This document shows positions 7,384 through 15,752 of a stretch of DNA of 31,663 nt, piece by piece. The stretch spans positions 1 to 31,663 of the forward strand of contig CALCZU010000145.1 in NCBI GenBank assembly GCA_937903155.1, in the 5' to 3' direction. The position numbers were made by a program, and so were the translations under genes. Numbering within the stretch: the stretch's first letter is position 1; each line of letters starts with the position of its first letter. This stretch comes from an uncultured Bdellovibrionales bacterium (GTDB lineage Bacteria; Bdellovibrionota; FAC87; UBA2466). The notes beneath the pieces are model-generated. The model was not told where the DNA came from, searched no databases, and was given only the letters and a program-made list of their open reading frames with translations.

Positions 7384-7989
7384 TTAAGCCGCTGAAATCG
7401 TTCTATTAAATGACGGTCGCAGGCACGCCAGGACCTCCGCGAACGGTTTACGGAAAGACGGTGGGAGGAGGCAAAAAAGAGCAAACCAGGAATTGAGGTC
7501 GCCTGCCGAATAGAAATGGGTGGTTCCTATCGTTTTCCCTATGTAAAGAAGAGCCTCGATCTTCTTATCCGTACTCACTAAAGAGAGTTTACAATTCCAC
7601 TCTCCGTCGGGACTGTCGCCATTTCGATGGCACGTTGGCTTTTCTTTTAAATTGAACTTTTTGCCAGCCTTCAGGACCCGGGGCACCGAAGAATCGAGCT
7701 TAGATTCCGTGATTGTAAATTTCACGCTGGGTGAAGTCTGTAGATAACCATCACAGTCCCCGTTGACACAAACCGAATCTTTGTAGGCAGTGAAGGTTAA
7801 ATCTTCTCTCGGGATGATAAAAACCGAAGGCGACAACTGGTTTAAAAGATTGGCGGCGGTCGCTTCAACATATCCTTCCGGTAAATCCAGCCCTGAAACA
7901 AAAATCGGTTTCACTTCACTCGCAGCAAAAGCGGTTTGAAGGCTTAGGGTTGCACCCACCAAAACTGGTAAAAATTTAATCCATTTCAT
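7384..7989 (-). CDS. Secreted hypothetical protein with conserved-looking cysteines
   Basis: A 201-residue protein of unrecognised family. The start at 7989 is preferred over an in-frame ATG 15 bases upstream because the ribosome binding site (GAGGAG, 7 bases before the ATG) overlaps that upstream ATG. Residues 1-23 are a signal peptide (MKWIKFLPVLVGATLSLQTAFA). The mature part has Cys pairs in SVCVNGDCDG and in PTCHRNG...WNCKL, which could form disulfides in the periplasm. The last ~30 residues (LPPSFRKPF...) look unlike the rest and might reflect a late frameshift. It is probably cotranscribed with the signal-bearing ATP-grasp gene downstream. Confidence 0.7.
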   Translation of the reverse strand: MKWIKFLPVLVGATLSLQTAFAASEVKPIFVSGLDLPEGYVEATAANLLNQLSPSVFIIPREDLTFTAYKDSVCVNGDCDGYLQTSPSVKFTITESKLDSSVPRVLKAGKKFNLKEKPTCHRNGDSPDGEWNCKLSLVSTDKKIEALLYIGKTIGTTHFYSAGDLNSWFALFCLLPPSFRKPFAEVLACLRPSFNRTISAA

Positions 7990-8126
7990 CTGAAGACTCC
8001 TCACAAGATATTCTGAAAGAATTAGCAGCTCACCACCTTAAATTCGCTCTCAAAATTAAATAAGTGAGCCGAATCTGAGGCAAAACGAGATGTCCCCATG
8101 CGATAGGACTTTGCCGCAACAAGGTC

Positions 8127-8132
8127 TATAAT
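8127..8132 (+). promoter_or_regulatory. Consensus -10 box TATAAT upstream of the acyltransferase
   Basis: A perfect TATAAT lies 20 bases before the acyltransferase ATG, in a 163-base divergent gap (7990-8152). No good -35 is present at 16-18 bases. The gap holds nothing else that I can support. Confidence 0.3.
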
Positions 8133-8152
8133 AAGACAAACCTCCCAATCCT

Positions 8153-9289
8153 ATGATTCCCATTGCCGCACACCGTCGTACAAGTCTGGATCTCTTGCGT
8201 TTCGTCGCGATTTTTGTCGTTCTCTTTCATCATTTGCATCTCGAAGAAAATGCAGAACATGGACTTCTGCTGCAAGGCCTGATTCGCGGAGGATGGGTCG
8301 GCGTGGACCTCTTCTTCGTTTTGAGCGGATTTTTAATCGGCGGACTTCTCTTTAGCGAACTTCAAGAAACGGGCGAAATTCGTTTCGCTCGCTTTTTTAC
8401 TCGGCGAGCTTTTAAAATTCTTCCCTCCGCTTACGCTCTTCTATTTGTTACCGTTTTAAATTACCTGCGAATCGGTCAACTGACTCCCGATCTCAGGATA
8501 AGAGCAATTCATGACCTGTTTTTTATTCAAAACTACTTAGGCCCGCTCAACTCGCTCACTTGGTCGCTCGCGGTGGAAGAGCATTTTTACCTGTTACTGC
8601 CATTAACGCTATTTCTGCTGATGAAGTTGCAATCCAAAAAAATTGGGAGAGGAATGGACGAAATCCCTCGACTTTGCGTGATCCTTGTAATCGTTACTCT
8701 CGCCATCCGAACCTACAACGCCCTCACGACTCCCTTTAATATCTACGTTCATTACTTTCCGACGCACATCCGATTGGACTCTCTCATGTTTGGAGTGCTT
8801 CTTGCGTTTTGGTACTCGTACCAAAACCCCCGCATGGTTGCTCTTGGAAAAAAATACCGTTATCCCTTCCTCGGTATCGCAATTTTACTTTACGCCCCAC
8901 CCTTTATCGTCAATCGAGAGAATCTCTACCACACGACGGTTGGATATCTCGTTTACTCCTGCGGGGCTATGATGGCGATTTGCGCTCTTGCGACAATGGA
9001 AATCAAATCGAAAATTTTAAATGGCCTCGCCGTAATCGGTCGTTTTTCTTACTCCATCTACATCTGGCATTCATTCGTCAGAGAAGCTCTTGTAAATATT
9101 TTCCGTCGGTTTCCCGACAATGATTTCTGGCTGCAAACCCTTTGCTACATTCTAGGTAGTATCGGATTTGGTATTCTCATGGGCAAAGTGATTGAAATCC
9201 CATTCATCAAACTCAGAGAACGCTTCTTTCCCTCGCGAAGACAAAGCCAACGAAATTTCAAACCGACTCCAGCGTCAGTTGTTTCTTAA
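8153..9289 (+). CDS. Acyltransferase family 3 membrane protein (OafA/YrhL-like)
   Basis: A 378-residue integral membrane O-acyltransferase with about ten hydrophobic segments. The family signature is at the N-terminus: RRTSLDLLRFVAIFVVLFHH, with His26 the likely catalytic histidine and Arg16 its partner, then GGWVGVDLFFVLSGFLIGG and TWSLAVEEHFYLLLPL. Such enzymes pass acetyl or other acyl groups across the inner membrane onto lipopolysaccharide, peptidoglycan or exopolysaccharide; the acceptor here is not shown. There is no clear ribosome binding site before the ATG. Its last 15 bases overlap the end of the convergent M48 protease gene. Confidence 0.92.
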   Translation: MIPIAAHRRTSLDLLRFVAIFVVLFHHLHLEENAEHGLLLQGLIRGGWVGVDLFFVLSGFLIGGLLFSELQETGEIRFARFFTRRAFKILPSAYALLFVTVLNYLRIGQLTPDLRIRAIHDLFFIQNYLGPLNSLTWSLAVEEHFYLLLPLTLFLLMKLQSKKIGRGMDEIPRLCVILVIVTLAIRTYNALTTPFNIYVHYFPTHIRLDSLMFGVLLAFWYSYQNPRMVALGKKYRYPFLGIAILLYAPPFIVNRENLYHTTVGYLVYSCGAMMAICALATMEIKSKILNGLAVIGRFSYSIYIWHSFVREALVNIFRRFPDNDFWLQTLCYILGSIGFGILMGKVIEIPFIKLRERFFPSRRQSQRNFKPTPASVVS

Positions 9290-10405
9290 ACCTAAAATTC
9301 GACGCCAGGGAGCTGGGTGAGAATAAAATAGAAACTCTTTGAGAGGACTCGGATAAAACTGCGAGCGATTTTGAATCGTCAACTTTTCTAAACTATCCGC
9401 CAAAGGTTTCCCTACTCCGATTGTTTTCAAAGCAAAATCATCCGCTGCATTCTCTCTCGAGCGGGAATACATCGCCTGCAAAACGCCCAGCGGCATCTGT
9501 ACAATACTTAAAACGATAAAAAAGAGAAAAATTCCGTAAGCGTCCGTAAACTTCGATTGATAGTAAGGAAGCACCCAAGTCTCACTCACGTATTTTGCGA
9601 CGAAAAAGCCTAAAAACATGATTACTGTCGAAAGCCCAATGCCCTTCCAAAGATCATTATTGAGTTGATGTCCCAACTCATGAGCAAATACGGCCTCGAC
9701 TTCTTCTTCGGAGTGTTTTTTATAAAGCGTGTCCCCAATCATGATGCGCTTTGTTTTTCCAAGCCCCGTAAAAGCCGCATTCCCCTTCTCCGTCTTGTCG
9801 CCCATTCCTAAATGGTAAACTTCAAAAACTTGAATCCCGTATTTTTTGCAAAGATTCAAAAGTCTTTCTTTTAACGGAGTTGGTTCCATCGGATGGAGTT
9901 TAAAAAATAAGGGGATCAAAAGCACAGGTGCCAGTTGCGCTAAGACGATACTGAGCCCGACGAATAACGTACAAGTCCAAATCCACCAGGTGTTTTCAAA
10001 ATTCGAGACGCAGAGATAAAGGATACCCAGAGCGATCATTCCGATCACAATCGCAATCAAATACCCTTTCACCCGATCCCAGAACCAATTTGCGTAAGTC
10101 TGTTTACTTAATTGATGCGCTCGTTCCACCGAGTGATGGCCGAGTGAAAACGGGAGGCTCACGAGCTCCCAAAACACTCCGACGATGCCCAAGTAAACAA
10201 CCCAACGATAAAAAGGGTGCTCAACTCGAGAATCGACCCAGTTCTCCAAAAGCCCAAGACGAAAACTCAAAAGACCGTAAATAAGCAAAAAAAGCCCCAA
10301 AGCATTAAGGCTGTAAGTCAACACACGGTGACTCCACAAATAATTCTCAATGCTCTTATCGTGGGCTTTCCAAGATTCTGGGATCTGATCTTTTGAAACT
10401 GCCAT
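9275..10405 (-). CDS. M48 family zinc metalloprotease (Ste24/CAAX-protease-like)
   Basis: A 376-residue membrane metalloprotease. HELGH at 242-246 gives the two zinc-binding histidines and the catalytic Glu243, and Glu318 in SRSRENAADDFAL is the third zinc ligand. Several hydrophobic segments precede the protease core and two follow HELGH, and a SHPAPWRRI element closes the protein. This is the architecture of Ste24-type CAAX proteases; in bacteria such enzymes are linked to membrane protein quality control, not prenylation. It starts one base after the aconitase stop codon on the same strand, so the two are translationally linked, with no strong ribosome binding site of its own. Confidence 0.93.
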   Translation of the reverse strand: MAVSKDQIPESWKAHDKSIENYLWSHRVLTYSLNALGLFLLIYGLLSFRLGLLENWVDSRVEHPFYRWVVYLGIVGVFWELVSLPFSLGHHSVERAHQLSKQTYANWFWDRVKGYLIAIVIGMIALGILYLCVSNFENTWWIWTCTLFVGLSIVLAQLAPVLLIPLFFKLHPMEPTPLKERLLNLCKKYGIQVFEVYHLGMGDKTEKGNAAFTGLGKTKRIMIGDTLYKKHSEEEVEAVFAHELGHQLNNDLWKGIGLSTVIMFLGFFVAKYVSETWVLPYYQSKFTDAYGIFLFFIVLSIVQMPLGVLQAMYSRSRENAADDFALKTIGVGKPLADSLEKLTIQNRSQFYPSPLKEFLFYSHPAPWRRILGLRNN

Positions 10406-10406
10406 C

Positions 10407-12677
10407 TTAGTTACCCGACAACAAATTCAAAGCAGAGCCGGCTTTAAACCATCCGATTTGATCTTGAGTCATCGAGTGTTGGACTTCAAAGCGTTCTTCT
10501 TTTCCATCCGCATGCTGAAGCACCATCGTAAGATTCTTCTTCGGAGCGAGCCCCGTAATTCCTAGAATACTGACGTGATCCGTCTCTTTCACCTTATCGT
10601 AATCCAGAGGATTGACGAATGTGAGCGGCAAAACGCCTTGTTTTTTAAGGTTCGTTTCGTGGATTCGCGCGAAACTTTTTACGATGACTGCTGCAGCACC
10701 GAGATGACGAGGACTCATCGCTGCGTGCTCGCGAGAACTTCCCTCACCGTAGTTTTCATCACCGACTACGACCCATCGTAAACCTTTCGCCTTGTAGTCT
10801 CTAGCAACTTTGGGAATCGATTGATCGGCTTCACTCGTCAAAAGATTTTTAGTGACGCCGGCTTTTCCGGTGAAGGCATTGATCGCACCCGTAAACATAT
10901 TGTCACTGATGTTATCAATATGACCTCTAAATTTCAGCCAAGGTCCTGCAGGAGAAATATGATCGGTTGTGCATTTTCCTTTTGCTTTCAATAGCAGCGG
11001 GAGTTTCTCATAGTCTTTTCCATCCCATTTCGAAAACGGGCTTAAAAGCTGTAAGCGCTTGCTCTTAGGATCCACGACGACTTGTACTTTTTCTCCACTA
11101 TCGGGAGGCGCAATGTAACCTTCTTGCGCAAAGACAAATCCTTTTTGCGGAATCGAATCGGCCTTTTTAGGCGGTTCTAATTTAAATTTCTTACCGTCAC
11201 TTCCGGTCAGTTCATCTTTTAAAGGATTAAAGGAGAGGCTTCCCGCTAGTCCAAGAGCCATCACGATTTCGGGGCTCGAAATAAAGCTCAGAGTTTCTGG
11301 ATTTCCATCATTTCGTGCGGGGAAATTTCGATTGAAGGAACTGACGATCGAATTCGTTTCGCCTTTTTTAATATCCGAACGTTTCCACTGTCCGATACAA
11401 GGCCCGCAAGAATTCGATAGCACCGTCGCACCCACCGATTCCAACTGCGCCATCTGGCCATCGCGTTTGATCGTTTCGTAGATGAGGCTCGAGCCGGGAG
11501 AAATCCAAAGAGGCGCATTGGATTTTAATCCATGTTTTGCGGCTTGCATCGCTACGTCCACCGCTCGTCCGATATCTTCATATGAAGAATTCGTGCAGCT
11601 TCCGATCAGCGCCGAAGTAATTTTATCGGGCCAACCGTTTTTCTTCACATCGGCACCTAAAGCTGAGACGGCTCTTGCAAGATCGGGCGTATGAGGTCCG
11701 ACCACTTGAGGTTCGAGCGTCGATAAATCAATTTCAACCACTTGATCAAAATATTTCGAAGGATCTTTCTCGACTTCGGGATCTGCTTTCAAAAGATTTT
11801 TATAGCGATTAGCGACCTCAGTAAGATCCGTTCGTTTTGTCGCATTTAAATATTTTTCCATTTCGGAGTCATAGGGGAAAATCGAAGTCGTGGCTCCGAG
11901 CTCTGCTCCCATATTTGTGATGGTTGCTTTTCCCGTGCAGCTAATCGACTCTACACCGGGGCCAAAGTATTCGATGATGCGGTTTGTTCCGCCTTTGACA
12001 GTCAAAATACCTAAGAGTTTACAGATAACGTCTTTTGGCGCCGTCCATCCCGACATTTTTCCAGTAAGCTTAACACCGACAATCTTCGGATATTTCACTT
12101 CCCAAGGAAGTCCTGCCATGACATCGACCGCATCGGCTCCGCCCACTCCGACAGCGGCAATCCCTAAACCGCCTGCATTCGGTGTATGCGAATCGGTTCC
12201 GATCATCAGACCGCCGGGAAACGCGTAATTTTCTAAAACCACTTGATGGATGATTCCCGAGCCGGGTTTCCAAAATCCAATTCCCGCCTTTGAACATGCG
12301 GTTTGTAAAAAGTCGTAAACCTCGCGGTTTTCGTCGAGCGCCGTTTTCATGTCATTGTCGGCACCGACTTCGGCGCGGATTAAATGATCGCAATGCACGG
12401 TTGTCGGAACGGCCGTTTGTTTGCGACCCGAACTTAAATACTGCAAAATGGCCATTTGAGCCGTCGCATCTTGCATCGCTACGCGATCGGGTCTCAACGC
12501 TAAAATACATTCACCGGGTTTCAACTCTTGTGTCATCGGATTATCTAAATGTCCGAATAAAATTTTCTCAGTCAACGTATAGGGGCGATTGACGCGTGTT
12601 TTGACCGCGCGAATCTTTTCCTCCATTACGGAGTAGAGTTTTGATACCATTTCTTTTGTTGTATTAATGTTTTGCAT
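10407..12677 (-). CDS. acn: Aconitate hydratase, mitochondrial type
   Basis: A 756-residue aconitase that interconverts citrate and isocitrate in the TCA cycle through a [4Fe-4S] cluster. The cluster cysteines are Cys361 (GSCTNSSYED) and Cys424/Cys427 (SNSCGPCIGQW). Length and these motifs match mitochondrial Aco2-type aconitases; AcnA is near 890 residues and AcnB has another domain order. The TDSHTPNAGG and GEGSSREHAA motifs of the active site are intact. It is upstream of and nearly touching the M48 protease gene. No ribosome binding site precedes the ATG, but a promoter with -10 TATAAT sits 8 bases upstream. Confidence 0.97.
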   Translation of the reverse strand: MQNINTTKEMVSKLYSVMEEKIRAVKTRVNRPYTLTEKILFGHLDNPMTQELKPGECILALRPDRVAMQDATAQMAILQYLSSGRKQTAVPTTVHCDHLIRAEVGADNDMKTALDENREVYDFLQTACSKAGIGFWKPGSGIIHQVVLENYAFPGGLMIGTDSHTPNAGGLGIAAVGVGGADAVDVMAGLPWEVKYPKIVGVKLTGKMSGWTAPKDVICKLLGILTVKGGTNRIIEYFGPGVESISCTGKATITNMGAELGATTSIFPYDSEMEKYLNATKRTDLTEVANRYKNLLKADPEVEKDPSKYFDQVVEIDLSTLEPQVVGPHTPDLARAVSALGADVKKNGWPDKITSALIGSCTNSSYEDIGRAVDVAMQAAKHGLKSNAPLWISPGSSLIYETIKRDGQMAQLESVGATVLSNSCGPCIGQWKRSDIKKGETNSIVSSFNRNFPARNDGNPETLSFISSPEIVMALGLAGSLSFNPLKDELTGSDGKKFKLEPPKKADSIPQKGFVFAQEGYIAPPDSGEKVQVVVDPKSKRLQLLSPFSKWDGKDYEKLPLLLKAKGKCTTDHISPAGPWLKFRGHIDNISDNMFTGAINAFTGKAGVTKNLLTSEADQSIPKVARDYKAKGLRWVVVGDENYGEGSSREHAAMSPRHLGAAAVIVKSFARIHETNLKKQGVLPLTFVNPLDYDKVKETDHVSILGITGLAPKKNLTMVLQHADGKEERFEVQHSMTQDQIGWFKAGSALNLLSGN

Positions 12678-12685
12678 ATTAAAGG

Positions 12686-12714
12686 ATTATATAAAGGTGC
12701 AGGCGCGTTGGAAA
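12686..12714 (-). promoter_or_regulatory. Candidate aconitase promoter, near-leaderless
   Basis: On the minus strand TTTCCA (12714-12709), a 17-base spacer and TATAAT (12691-12686) end 8 bases before the aconitase ATG. This predicts a transcript starting at or within a base or two of the start codon, in line with the absence of a ribosome binding site. It overlaps the start of the divergent beta-barrel gene. Confidence 0.4.
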
Positions 12715-13299
12715 CTCTTAGTTTTGATTGTTTTCGTATTTAGTAGCGTCTCGCTTTTTGCGGAAGAACCACCACTGCTAAAGCCCAAGAGGCGTTCCAA
12801 GCAAGCCGTTGCACAGGATAACCTGCAATCGCTCCGGTTAGAAATCATTGGCGTCACTCCGCTTGGAAAAGAAGATTTTTACGAAAGTCGCTTTTCAACA
12901 TTTGGCGGCGGCGCGTTAATTTCTTTTCCGTTCACGCAAACGGCGTCCGGAATCAATTTTTATGGAAGTTTCGGATTTCTAGCAACCCTTTCCCAACTGA
13001 CTCTAAATCAGGGCGCGGACAGCATGACTTCCATTTATTTTCAGTTTCCCATTTTGGCGCGGGCGACTCTTTTATTGAATCCTCATTGGAGCGGCGGTGT
13101 TTTTGCCGGACTGATTTTGAGAACGACTCGATATGACTCACGGAATACGGCGGACGGCGGCTTTCAAAAAGTTCCCGGTTCGGATTTTCTTCAGCCAGAA
13201 GCGGGAGTCGAACTTGCCTATCTCGCTTCAAAATCGCTTTGGATTAAAATGAAAGCGAGTTACCTTTTTCTCGGCCTCGGGGTGGAATTCGGTCTCTAA
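12697..13299 (+). CDS. Predicted secreted outer-membrane beta-barrel-like protein
   Basis: A 200-residue protein from a GTG at 12697, chosen because AAAGGA lies about 11 bases upstream and it gives a tidy signal peptide (QARWKLLVLIVFVFSSVSLFA). An in-frame ATG at 12667 would add ten residues and overlap the aconitase start; it lacks a ribosome binding site. The mature part alternates polar and hydrophobic residues in short strands (GALISFPF, INFYGSFGFLATL, SIYFQFPILARATLLL, GVFAGLILR, GVELAYLASKSLWIKMKASYLFLGLGVEF), as in small outer-membrane barrels. No family is recognised. It lies 22 bases upstream of the metF-like gene on the same strand. Confidence 0.7.
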   Translation: MQARWKLLVLIVFVFSSVSLFAEEPPLLKPKRRSKQAVAQDNLQSLRLEIIGVTPLGKEDFYESRFSTFGGGALISFPFTQTASGINFYGSFGFLATLSQLTLNQGADSMTSIYFQFPILARATLLLNPHWSGGVFAGLILRTTRYDSRNTADGGFQKVPGSDFLQPEAGVELAYLASKSLWIKMKASYLFLGLGVEFGL

Positions 13300-13321
13300 C
13301 TGAGTTAAGCTCGGCCCCACC

Positions 13322-14194
13322 ATGACACGTCTTTCCGAAAAATTTCAAAAAGGTGAATTTGTATTCACCGCAGAGATTTCTCCTCCAAAAGGAGCGGGAA
13401 TCAAAAAACTTTTAAAAAACGCAGAAATTTTAAAACCCCACGTGGATGCCATTAATATTACGGACTGTCAGCGCTCTCTTGTAAAGATGTCGTCAATGGC
13501 GGCCTGCCGCGTGCTGATGGATATCGGTGTCGAACCCGTTTTTCAACTGACCTGTCGAGATCGCAATGCCATTGCCCTGCAATCTGACTTAATGGGCGCG
13601 GGCGCTCTAAAAATCCCCAATATTCTTTGCCTCACAGGCGATCCTGTCAAAGTCGGAGACGCCCCCGGTAGCAAGTCGGTTTTTGAAGTCGAAGCAACGG
13701 GACTTTTAAATATTTTGAAAAAACTTCAAGCGGGAACGGATAACTCCGGCCATAAGATGAATGCACCGACGAAGTTTTTTGTCGGAGCAGTCGTCAACCC
13801 GACGTTAAAAAGTAATCAACTCGATCGCATGACGAAAAAAATCGAAGGCGGCGCCCAGTTTTTTCAAACTCAAGCCAATTATGATCCTGAGGACTTCGCA
13901 AGTTTTTTGAATGAAGCAAAGACGTTGAATACGAAAATTCTCGCAGGAATTTTAGTTTTGCATTCTTACGAAATCGCGTCTTATATCCATCAAGAAATTC
14001 CAGGAATTTCGCTGCCGGATTCTCTATTAGAACGCTTTAAAAACTCATCGAATCACGAAGAAACCGGGATCGAATTCGCAGTTGAAACGATGCTGAGATT
14101 GAAAGATCTTTGCCAAGGCTTTCATTTAATGACGGTAAGAAATGAAGAACTGATCCCCAAAGTATTGGAGCGCTACCATGCCAGAAAATCTTAA
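13322..14194 (+). CDS. metF: Methylenetetrahydrofolate reductase (MetF family)
   Basis: A 290-residue MTHFR TIM-barrel protein, the catalytic-domain length of bacterial MetF. Recognisable motifs: TAEISPPKG near the N-terminus, DAINITDCQRS, QLTCRDRN and NILCLTGDP, which line the FAD and folate site. It reduces 5,10-methylene-THF to 5-methyl-THF, supplying methionine synthesis. The motif set is closer to the short MetF of deltaproteobacteria and acetogens than to E. coli MetF (by eye). It overlaps gcvT by 17 bases, so the enzyme that makes methylene-THF and one that consumes it are translationally coupled. No ribosome binding site is visible before the ATG (GGCCCCACC precedes it). Confidence 0.88.
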   Translation: MTRLSEKFQKGEFVFTAEISPPKGAGIKKLLKNAEILKPHVDAINITDCQRSLVKMSSMAACRVLMDIGVEPVFQLTCRDRNAIALQSDLMGAGALKIPNILCLTGDPVKVGDAPGSKSVFEVEATGLLNILKKLQAGTDNSGHKMNAPTKFFVGAVVNPTLKSNQLDRMTKKIEGGAQFFQTQANYDPEDFASFLNEAKTLNTKILAGILVLHSYEIASYIHQEIPGISLPDSLLERFKNSSNHEETGIEFAVETMLRLKDLCQGFHLMTVRNEELIPKVLERYHARKS

Positions 14195-15296
14195 ACGAAC
14201 GCCTCTTTATCAATCCCATTTAAAACTCAAAGCGCGGATGGTGCCTTTCGCAGGCTATGAAATGCCGGTGCAGTATACAGGCCTTCTAGAAGAGACGAAA
14301 AACACCCGACTCAAAGCAGGTCTTTTCGACGTCAGTCATATGGGGCAGTTTTCCCTTCGCGGAAAAAACACTTTAGAGAAGCTGCAAAAGCTTGTCACAA
14401 ACGATCTCAGTCGTCTCAGACCAGGCCAAGCGCAGTATAATATGCTCTGCAATGAAAAAGGTGGCGTGATTGATGATCTCGTCGTGTATTTTCGAAACGA
14501 AGACGAAACTTTTATTTGCGTCAATGCTTCGAATCGCGAAGTCGATTTTGAGTGGATGACTGAACACCTCAAAGGCGAAACGCTCGTCGATTTGAGCGAT
14601 GAAACAGCATTAATTGCATTGCAAGGCCCCCTCGCTGAACAGATTCTTTCTCAAGTGGCGCCTGAGGAAGTCGTTAAAAATCTAAAATACTATTGGGCCG
14701 TCGATACGACGTTATTTGGAAAACCGTGTCTTCTTTCTCGCACAGGTTACACTGGAGAAGATGGGTTTGAAATTTACATCGATAATAAATATGCAGTGGC
14801 TTCTTGGGAAGGCCTGCTAGAAGCCGGAAATCCTCATGGCATTTTGCCAGTGGGTTTGGGAGCAAGAGATACTTTGAGACTCGAAATGGGTTATCCTCTT
14901 CACGGACACGAAATTTCAGCTGATATCACTCCCCTTGAAGCCAATTTGAATTGGGTTGTGAAACTCGAGAAAACTGTACCTTTTATCGGACAAGAAGCGC
15001 TTCTAAAGGAAAAAGAATTAGGTTCCAAAAAAAGTCTGAAAGCCTTTATTGTCGATGATAGACGAATCGCAAGACAAGGATTTAAAATCGCAATTCCAAC
15101 CGGCACTATCGTCGGTGAAATCACATCCGGAACTCATAGTCCCCACATTGAAGCCCCGGTGGCATTGGGATTTGTGGATGAAAAACATTCGAAAGAACCG
15201 AAATTTAATGTGATTGTCCGAAATGAATTAGTTCCGATGAGAACGACGACACTTCCGTTTGTCCCGTCCAAGGCGAAAAAGAATATTGTCAAGTAA
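14178..15296 (+). CDS. gcvT: Glycine cleavage system aminomethyltransferase (T protein)
   Basis: A 372-residue T protein of normal length. It releases ammonia from the aminomethyl-lipoyl H protein and passes the methylene group to THF. Motifs: GYEMPVQYTG, LFDVSHMGQ, YNMLCNEKGGVIDDLVVY (folate site with the conserved Asp pair), SRTGYTGEDGFEIY and GLGARDTLRLEMGYPLHGHE. The ATG lies inside the end of the metF-like gene, with GGAG about 8 bases upstream. The gene is cut off from gcvH by a repeat-bearing gap and a cytochrome gene, although the H and P genes follow on the same strand. Confidence 0.97.
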   Translation: MPENLKRTPLYQSHLKLKARMVPFAGYEMPVQYTGLLEETKNTRLKAGLFDVSHMGQFSLRGKNTLEKLQKLVTNDLSRLRPGQAQYNMLCNEKGGVIDDLVVYFRNEDETFICVNASNREVDFEWMTEHLKGETLVDLSDETALIALQGPLAEQILSQVAPEEVVKNLKYYWAVDTTLFGKPCLLSRTGYTGEDGFEIYIDNKYAVASWEGLLEAGNPHGILPVGLGARDTLRLEMGYPLHGHEISADITPLEANLNWVVKLEKTVPFIGQEALLKEKELGSKKSLKAFIVDDRRIARQGFKIAIPTGTIVGEITSGTHSPHIEAPVALGFVDEKHSKEPKFNVIVRNELVPMRTTTLPFVPSKAKKNIVK

Positions 15297-15308
15297 GACT
15301 GGCGGGGC

Positions 15309-15584
15309 ACCCGTCATTGCGAGGAGCGAAGCGACGAAGCAATCTCGCTGCATAAGAGCGCGCAGGTTGAGGGCTGGGAGGCAGTTCGCTTTGCACGGCA
15401 CTCCTGGACTGCTAGATAGCAACGCTCCAGTCCGTAGCGCTACGTCGGCACGCTTCGAAAAATCCTCTCTAACATAAGAGGATCCCACAATTTCAAATTT
15501 TGATTACCGGACTCTCGGCGCATCCAAGATTCTTCTCAAGTACGGCGAGATTGCTTCGTCGCTCCGCTCCTCGCAAAGACGGGT
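15309..15584. mobile_element. MITE-like element with 39-bp terminal inverted repeats
   Basis: Arms 15309-15347 and 15546-15584 are inverted copies over 39 bases with two differences. Both start ACCCGTC and share the word TTGCGAGGAGCG. The 276-base unit has no transposase, so it would depend on an enzyme coded elsewhere. Clear target-site duplications are not visible. Two independently placed REP units in opposite orientation are the alternative. Confidence 0.6.
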
Positions 15585-15734
15585 ACGGCGCCGCACTTCA
15601 TTGCCATGACGGGTCGGACGGCGGACGAGTAGGAACATAACCCTGCGATTAGGCGACCGGCGCGACGATAAAAGTCAATTTTAGCTGGCTCTCTCTTTGC
15701 AAAATATAATTTTATCGATGCGTAATTGTCCGTG

Positions 15735-15740
15735 TATACT
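15735..15740 (+). promoter_or_regulatory. Candidate -10 box TATACT before the cytochrome gene
   Basis: TATACT ends 12 bases before the preferred ATG (15753) and lies downstream of an alternative TTG start at 15726, which would argue against that TTG. The -35 region (TTATCG) is poor. Confidence 0.25.
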
Positions 15741-15752
15741 GATGGAACTCTT

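Larger units (their letters stand above)
15297..15752. other. 456-bp non-coding gap holding a repeat-bounded element
   Basis: The only long gap in the window. From left to right: a repeat arm (15309-15347), a GGACTG/CAGTCC dyad near 15411-15434, the palindrome GTAGCGCTAC, a stem ATCCTCT/AGAGGAT (15462-15483), the inverted arm (15546-15584), a degenerate end TTGCCATGACGGGT at 15601-15614, and -10-like boxes TATAAT (15705) and TATACT (15735). The frames that cross it have no recognisable protein content. Confidence 0.7.

Noticed and set aside
13300..13321. Glycine riboswitch before the metF-gcvT genes
   Set aside because: Only 22 bases separate the upstream stop from the metF ATG, and the 101 bases before gcvH show no riboswitch-like fold.
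15228..15488. Short frames on both strands within the repeat region after gcvT
   Set aside because: They are readings of the inverted repeat itself; no start signals or protein-like composition.
15348..15545. CRISPR array
   Set aside because: There are only two inverted arms and no regularly spaced direct repeats.
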